From Hymenobacter persicinus (lineage in GTDB: Bacteria; Bacteroidota; Bacteroidia; Cytophagales; Hymenobacteraceae): 64,000 nucleotides of DNA. The stretch lies in the NCBI RefSeq assembly GCF_004167665.1, contig NZ_SEWE01000007.1, positions 62,001 through 126,000 of the forward strand, in the 5' to 3' direction. A program made the translations under genes and the position numbers. Below the pieces are notes generated by a model. The model saw only the letters and a list, made by a program, of their open reading frames with translations. It was not told where the DNA came from and made no database searches. Below are positions 59,703-64,000 of the stretch, piece by piece (position 1 is the stretch's first letter; the number at the start of each line of letters is the position of its first letter).

Positions 59703-60152
59703 ATGACTACTGCGCCCTTTCCTTCCGAGTTGGCTCCCCTGACGCTCTCCTACCGCCCGGACCTGGGGGTTCTGACGGTCCGCTGGCTGCGCGACGTCAC
59801 GTTTGAGGAGCTGCAGGAAGGATTTCGCTCGGCCTCGGCTCTTAGCCATACCCACCAGGCCACGTGCTGGCTCGTGGACGTGCGCCGCCGCGTGATGCTC
59901 GATGCTTTTCAGTCGGAGTGGGTGGCCCAGCGCCTGCTGCCCGAAATGGCCGCCACGCTGGCCCCGGACCCGCTTTTCGTGGCCTACCTGCTGGCGCCGG
60001 CCCGGGTGGAAAATATTCGGCTCGAGCCGGCCCTGCGTGCCACCGTGGCCCAGGCAGAGCATTCCAGCCAAGCGTACCGCCTGCGTACTTTCGCCGACGA
60101 AGGACCGGCCATGCAGTGGCTGCTGGCCCAGCAGCAGCCGAGTCACGAGTAG
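59703..60152 (+). CDS. STAS/SpoIIAA-like protein, tandem copy 1
   Basis: 149 residues, no signal peptide. Pattern: strand YRPDLGVLTVRWLRDVTF, helix EEGFRSASAL-like, strand TCWLVDVRRRVMLD, and a final LRTFADEGPAMQWLLAQ. WLVDVRRR and the closing F-x-DEG-x-A-WLL are shared with the next gene. It is similar in plan to the protein at 29009. STAS/SpoIIAA-like proteins often act as partner-binding switches. A -7 box ends 4 nt from its start codon. Confidence 0.75.
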   Translation: MTTAPFPSELAPLTLSYRPDLGVLTVRWLRDVTFEELQEGFRSASALSHTHQATCWLVDVRRRVMLDAFQSEWVAQRLLPEMAATLAPDPLFVAYLLAPARVENIRLEPALRATVAQAEHSSQAYRLRTFADEGPAMQWLLAQQQPSHE

Positions 60153-60199
60153 CCCGTGGGCTGGTGTTTTCGGCCCTGTATTCTTCCTCTTCGCGTCTG

Positions 60200-60610
60200 A
60201 TGTCTGCCGCCAACTGCCTTATTACTTTCCGCCCCGACCTGGCTACGCTGGTAGCGCGTTGGCAGGACGATGCGCCCGTCGGAGCCCTGCAAGCCGACTT
60301 TGCCGCCCTGCTCGCCGAGGCCCAGTCCCTGCCTACGGCCCTGTGGCTGCTCGACGTGCGTCGGCGCGAAAACCTTGACCCCGAACTGGCCAGTTGGACA
60401 ACCACCACTTTTTTTCCGCAGGCGGCGGCAGCCCTTCGGCCGGCGCGCCTGCGCATTGCCGTGCTGTGCTCCCCCGCCCGCCTGGCCGTGTACGCCTCCG
60501 ATGATTACCAGATGCAGCAGCTCACTTACGGCATGGCTCCGGAGCGCCCTTACCAAATGCAGCTGTTCGGCGACGAAGGCGCGGCCATGCTCTGGCTGCT
60601 GGCTGAGTGA
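60200..60610 (+). CDS. STAS/SpoIIAA-like protein, tandem copy 2
   Basis: 136 residues, relative of the gene just upstream: CLITFRPDLATLVARWQDD, WLLDVRRRENLDPELA, LRIAVLCSPARLAVYAS and a closing LFGDEGAAMLWLLAE. It lacks the N-terminal ten residues of copy 1. It is 47 bp downstream and probably cotranscribed with copy 1. Partner and function are unknown. The ATG at 60200 is preferred; an open extension upstream overlaps copy 1 in another frame. Confidence 0.75.
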   Translation: MSAANCLITFRPDLATLVARWQDDAPVGALQADFAALLAEAQSLPTALWLLDVRRRENLDPELASWTTTTFFPQAAAALRPARLRIAVLCSPARLAVYASDDYQMQQLTYGMAPERPYQMQLFGDEGAAMLWLLAE

Positions 60611-60649
60611 AGCGGGTTTTTACTTCCCTTTACCACTCTTCATTCACTT

Positions 60650-62395
60650 ATGAAAAAATGCTTTACGAGCATCCCCGGTATACTATCCCTGTTATTTTGC
60701 TTATCAAGTATACCCCACGCCTATGGCCAGAATGCCGCCTGGCAGATGGCCATAACTCCAACTCAGGCCACGGGTGGCTTTTCGCACGTTGAAGCAACAG
60801 CAGCTGGCGCCAGCGGCAACGTCGTTATAGCGGGCAGCTTTTCTGGAAGCCTTACGTTGGGAACGGTTACTTTAACCAGTGCCGGGGCTTCCGACCTGTT
60901 TGTCGCTAAGTGGAATAGCAGTAGCAGCAGCTTTTCGTGGGTGCGGCAGGCTGGTGGCGTAGGCATCGACCAAGCCTACGCGGTAGCGGTGAATGGGACG
61001 GCCATTTACGTAGCAGGTTATTTTACCGGAGCAGCAAGCAGCTTCGGCAGTCAAGTGCTGACCAATGCTGGCAGCACGGGCACAGACGACGCATTTATAG
61101 TGAAGCTTACCGATACGGGTACCAACGCAACGTTTGCTTGGGCCCAGCGCACAGGTGGCACCAGCGACGATGAGATTCATGGCTTGGCCGTAAGCGGCAA
61201 TGCCGTCTACGCCGCCGGCTCCTTTTCCAGTCCCACAGCTGATTTTGGCACCCTCACTCTCGTCAATAGCAGCCCTTCTTCAGCGTCCTACGACGGGTTC
61301 GTCGCCAAGGTAGTTGATGACGGCAGCAGTGCGCGTTTTTCGTGGGTGCAAAAGGCTGGCGGTACTGGCGTCGACTTCGCACAGGCGGTTGCGGTGAATG
61401 GCCCCAACATTTATCTAACCGGCTATTTTGCTAGCGCAACTGCCAATTTAGGCGGCATCATCCTTACTAACGGAAGTGCCAGTACCTTATTCGACGTCTT
61501 TATAGCTAAACTGACGGACACGGGCAATAGCGCCAGTTTCGTCTGGGCGCAAAAAGCCGGTGGTGCCAGCAGTGATGTTGCCAACTCCGTTGTAGTGCAA
61601 GGCAGCAATGTGTATGTAGCCGGGGCCTTCTTTAGTGCGACGGCGACCTTTGGCTCGGTTTCTCTGACCAATCCTATAATCACCCCTGTCAACTCTAATG
61701 TATTTATTGCCAAGCTTATAGATCTTGGGGCGAGCAGTAGTTTTGTCTGGGCGCAACAGGCTGGGGGATCTGGGCTGGACCAAGTAGATGCTCTGGCAGT
61801 AAGTGGAACCGCCATCTATGCTACGGGCTCTTTCAAAGGCGGTAATGCCAGCTTTGGTGCCACCGTGCTGATTAGTCCAGTGAATGCAGACGTGTTTGTA
61901 ACAAAGCTCACGGATACAGGGACGACCGGAAGCTTTACCTGGGCCCTGCAGGCTGGGGGTGATAATAACGATTACGCTAAGGGTATCACGCTCACTGCTA
62001 CGAGCGTTTACATTGGCGGGTACGTGGTACCTCAGGCGGCTTTTGGCAGCTTTACCATTGCTTCTCCCCTTGGTACAAGTACTGGATTTCTGGCTGCTAT
62101 CAACGACAACACCCTGACGGCTCTAAGTAAGTCAAAGCAGTTGAAACAACTGGCTTTATACCCCAATCCGGCTCATCTAGGGGTCACCAGTGTAGTGCCT
62201 GGCGTCCTGGCCGGCGACTTGGGCACGCTTACTATTACGGACGCAACAGGCCGGGTGGCGCTTAGCCAAGCAATAGTGCTAAAGGACAACACCGGGCGTC
62301 ACGACGTTAATCTAAGTGGGCTTTCTACGGGCTTGTATCTGGTTCGAGTCTGGGCAGCAGGAAAGGCTGCAGCTCAGATTCTGGCAGTGGAGTAA
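60650..62395 (+). CDS. T9SS cargo with seven-repeat beta-propeller
   Basis: 581 residues with a signal peptide (PHAYGQ). The mature part holds seven repeats of about 66 residues, each with the pattern F-x-W-x-Q-x-AGG, a conserved D, A-V-x-G-x-x-I/V-Y-x-x-G-x-F, FG, and F-I/V-A-K-L-x-D-x-G; the first lacks the opening strand. Seven copies suggest a seven-bladed propeller of the SBBP type. The last 80 residues carry a T9SS type A sorting signal (LALYPNPAHLGVTSVVPG, LSTGLYLVRVWAAGK). It is less GC-rich than neighbouring genes. Probable surface-anchored binding protein. Confidence 0.88.
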   Translation: MKKCFTSIPGILSLLFCLSSIPHAYGQNAAWQMAITPTQATGGFSHVEATAAGASGNVVIAGSFSGSLTLGTVTLTSAGASDLFVAKWNSSSSSFSWVRQAGGVGIDQAYAVAVNGTAIYVAGYFTGAASSFGSQVLTNAGSTGTDDAFIVKLTDTGTNATFAWAQRTGGTSDDEIHGLAVSGNAVYAAGSFSSPTADFGTLTLVNSSPSSASYDGFVAKVVDDGSSARFSWVQKAGGTGVDFAQAVAVNGPNIYLTGYFASATANLGGIILTNGSASTLFDVFIAKLTDTGNSASFVWAQKAGGASSDVANSVVVQGSNVYVAGAFFSATATFGSVSLTNPIITPVNSNVFIAKLIDLGASSSFVWAQQAGGSGLDQVDALAVSGTAIYATGSFKGGNASFGATVLISPVNADVFVTKLTDTGTTGSFTWALQAGGDNNDYAKGITLTATSVYIGGYVVPQAAFGSFTIASPLGTSTGFLAAINDNTLTALSKSKQLKQLALYPNPAHLGVTSVVPGVLAGDLGTLTITDATGRVALSQAIVLKDNTGRHDVNLSGLSTGLYLVRVWAAGKAAAQILAVE

Positions 62396-62397
62396 AG

Positions 62398-63657
62398 CTA
62401 CTGCACGGGCAGGGCCTTGAGCTCGGCCAGGGCCTGCTGGGTTTCCTTGAACGTGCTGGCCTCTTTCTCTTCCTCATCTTTGGAAGGCTTGGGCGCGTCG
62501 CCGTAGAACGCCAGGATATTTTGCTTGAGCGGGGCGCTGACGCCTTCAAACTTCTCCTTGGCCAGCTTGCGCAGCCATTCACCGTAGGTTTTGTCGGCCA
62601 GCGGGTACTCGCCGGTCTTGGTCTGGTGGCCAGTATCGAAGTCGGTGTTGGCCAAGCGCAAGTTTTGGGGCTTGTCGCGCACCTGTTCGAGCAAAGAGCA
62701 GTAGTTTTTCAGAACCATGTTGAAGCTGGACTTGAAAAAAGCCTGGGCCTCGGGCGTCGGCAGCTTGAAGGCAAAGGGCTTCAGCGGCCCGATTTTGGGC
62801 AGGATGCGCACCACCAACGACAGGATGCGGGCACCGGTGCCGGGCTGCTCGTAGTCGGTGCCAAACTCCTTGCGGTACTTGCGGGCGCTCTGGTTGTAGA
62901 TAAACTCCCGGCGGCGCACCTGCGGGCTCAGGGCCCGGATTTCCTTGCGCTGGCTCTGCCAGGCCGCCCGCGTGGCCGTCGGGATGAGCTGGCTCACGGC
63001 AAAGCGGTAGCTGCTGATGCTCAGGTCCACGTTGGCAATGACTTGGCCCAGCTTCAGGCCGTAGGTTTTCTCGAAGGCCCGCTCCAGCACGGGCTTGCTG
63101 ACCTTGAAGCCAATATAACTGTGGTAGTCCTCGGTGCGGTAGCGGCCGGCGGCCACCTGCACCACGTCGAAGGCAAACTCGAGCTGAGTGTGCTGCTTGG
63201 GCGCCTCGTCGTAGGTGATGATGTTGCCGAACTGGGCTTTCAAATCCGGATACACTGAGGCCATGGCCTTGTTGGTACCCTCGGGGTGGCCGTTGATGTC
63301 GGCGGCGTAATGCCCCAGCGCGCCCAGGGCAAAGGCGTACTCGTTGCGGTCTTGGGAGTCCTCAATCAGGTTGCGCACGAAGTCCCCGCTGCGCACGTAA
63401 TGGGTCAGGTTTGTGAACAGCTGCGAGCCGAACGGATAGAAGCCCATGTCCTGGATGATGGCCCCGCCGTAGGCGTAGCTTTTGGCCTCAATGAGCTCTT
63501 CTTTCGTGGCCCCGGGAAACCGGGTTTGCAGCAGCGGCAGCAGGCACCGCTTCCAGGTGGAGTCGATGTTGGCCTGGTGCGTGAGCACGGAGTAGCCAGA
63601 AGAGGAAAGTGGGGTAAGCAGCAGGGACAGAACCCCGCAAAAAAGCCATTTCAGCAT
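62398..63657 (-). CDS. Zinc-dependent phospholipase C-like protein
   Basis: 419 residues with a signal peptide (LSLLLTPLSSSGYS). The S1/P1-phospholipase C-like metal residues appear in order: H in SVLTHQANID, a run YAYGGAIIQDMGFYPFG, LTHYVRSGDF, and LGALGHYAADINGHPEGTN with H and D. The C-terminal 35 residues are charged and low in complexity. Such proteins cleave phosphodiesters in lipids outside the cytoplasm; activity here is inferred. The stop lies 2 bp from the stop of the convergent T9SS gene. Confidence 0.85.
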   Translation of the reverse strand: MLKWLFCGVLSLLLTPLSSSGYSVLTHQANIDSTWKRCLLPLLQTRFPGATKEELIEAKSYAYGGAIIQDMGFYPFGSQLFTNLTHYVRSGDFVRNLIEDSQDRNEYAFALGALGHYAADINGHPEGTNKAMASVYPDLKAQFGNIITYDEAPKQHTQLEFAFDVVQVAAGRYRTEDYHSYIGFKVSKPVLERAFEKTYGLKLGQVIANVDLSISSYRFAVSQLIPTATRAAWQSQRKEIRALSPQVRRREFIYNQSARKYRKEFGTDYEQPGTGARILSLVVRILPKIGPLKPFAFKLPTPEAQAFFKSSFNMVLKNYCSLLEQVRDKPQNLRLANTDFDTGHQTKTGEYPLADKTYGEWLRKLAKEKFEGVSAPLKQNILAFYGDAPKPSKDEEEKEASTFKETQQALAELKALPVQ

Positions 63658-63874
63658 TACTAGAAGGCCTGCGCGCGGGACTACGGCGTCGGGGAAACAG
63701 GCCGTAGCAATCTACGCGAAAGCTGGACCGGAGTTGTACGGGCCAGTGCCGCCTTCGGGCGCAGGGCGGTCGGACAAACGCCGGTTTCCGTCGATACAAT
63801 CGGGGCGGCGGTCCGTTTGGGTGGCGCTGGGCGCGAAGTTCTGCTAAGTTTACCGCTCCGCTTTTCACTGCTCA

Positions 63875-64000
63875 ATGCCTACCGTTTCCCTCCAACGCTA
63901 CATTACCCCGCTGACCCACGTGCTGGTGTGGGTGCTGTTTGCGTTTTCCCTGCTGCTGCTCAACCCGATTATGGGCCGCTTCGTGCTGCCCACCGAGTAT
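63875..64000 (+). CDS. N-terminus of a membrane protein, cut by the window edge
   Basis: The first 42 codons are present: a short polar start (PTVSLQRYITPLTH) and one hydrophobic helix (VLVWVLFAFSLLLLNPI) followed by MGRFVLPTEY. The pattern is like the opening of LytS/YehU-type sensor histidine kinases of Bacteroidota, but too little is present to be sure. A TAAGTTTA (7/8 -7 box) occurs 25 nt upstream. Confidence 0.5.
   Translation, partial: MPTVSLQRYITPLTHVLVWVLFAFSLLLLNPIMGRFVLPTEY

Overview
The window looks like chromosomal DNA of a GC-rich Bacteroidota, most likely a Hymenobacter-like member of the Cytophagales. The signs are promoters of the TAnnTTTG type, two large secreted proteins with C-terminal domains of the type IX secretion kind, a carboxypeptidase-regulatory/TonB-dependent receptor, a TonB-C protein, and many families typical of the phylum (DUF2911, M61, M13, NarL-type kinase and regulator). 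The lineage is an inference from gene content; no rRNA is present. No insertion sequence, prophage, CRISPR array or plasmid function was seen.

Layout. 1-10 kb: tRNA-Leu(CAG), a PAP2 phosphatase, a methyltransferase, an M61 peptidase, a Bax-inhibitor-like membrane protein, an MFS transporter, two unknown proteins, a metallo-beta-lactamase-fold hydrolase and a sodium/solute symporter. 10-20 kb: TonB-C protein, ABC exporter, an AT-rich gene of unknown origin, a DUF2911 protein, a second symporter preceded by a 41-codon membrane ORF not called by length-based gene finding, a second PAP2 protein and a large PIG-L deacetylase. 20-30 kb: T9SS cargo, subtilase, YitT protein, MOSC protein, DUF547, DUF2461, deoxynucleoside kinase, a STAS-like protein. 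30-42 kb: acetyltransferase, NTF2-like, CDGSH, acyl-CoA-binding protein, amino-acid permease, CinA-C amidohydrolase, a protein with a hidden kinase-like motif set, S1/P1-type nuclease, cyclophilin, M13 peptidase and xseAB.

42.4-46.2 kb is the most interesting block: a small unknown protein, three paralogous seven-helix membrane proteins, a histidine kinase with no sensor domain of its own, and a response regulator that stops after the receiver domain. The last three genes overlap by 4 nt (ATGA). I read it as a signalling unit in which the membrane proteins supply the sensing part.

46-64 kb: a TonB-dependent receptor; two tandem 461-residue secreted paralogues of unknown family; an alkyltransferase-like protein lacking the acceptor cysteine; a DUF892 protein; a complete RND efflux set (adaptor, inserted acetyltransferase, pump, outer-membrane channel); two tandem STAS-like proteins; a T9SS cargo that reads as a seven-bladed propeller; a zinc phospholipase C-like protein; and the start of a membrane protein cut by the window edge.

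Regulation. Several -7 boxes (TAnnTTTG or close variants) lie only 4-11 nt before the start codon, implying leaderless or near-leaderless mRNAs. Strong hairpin terminators separate most convergent pairs. Two copies of a roughly 115-bp palindromic intergenic repeat are present.
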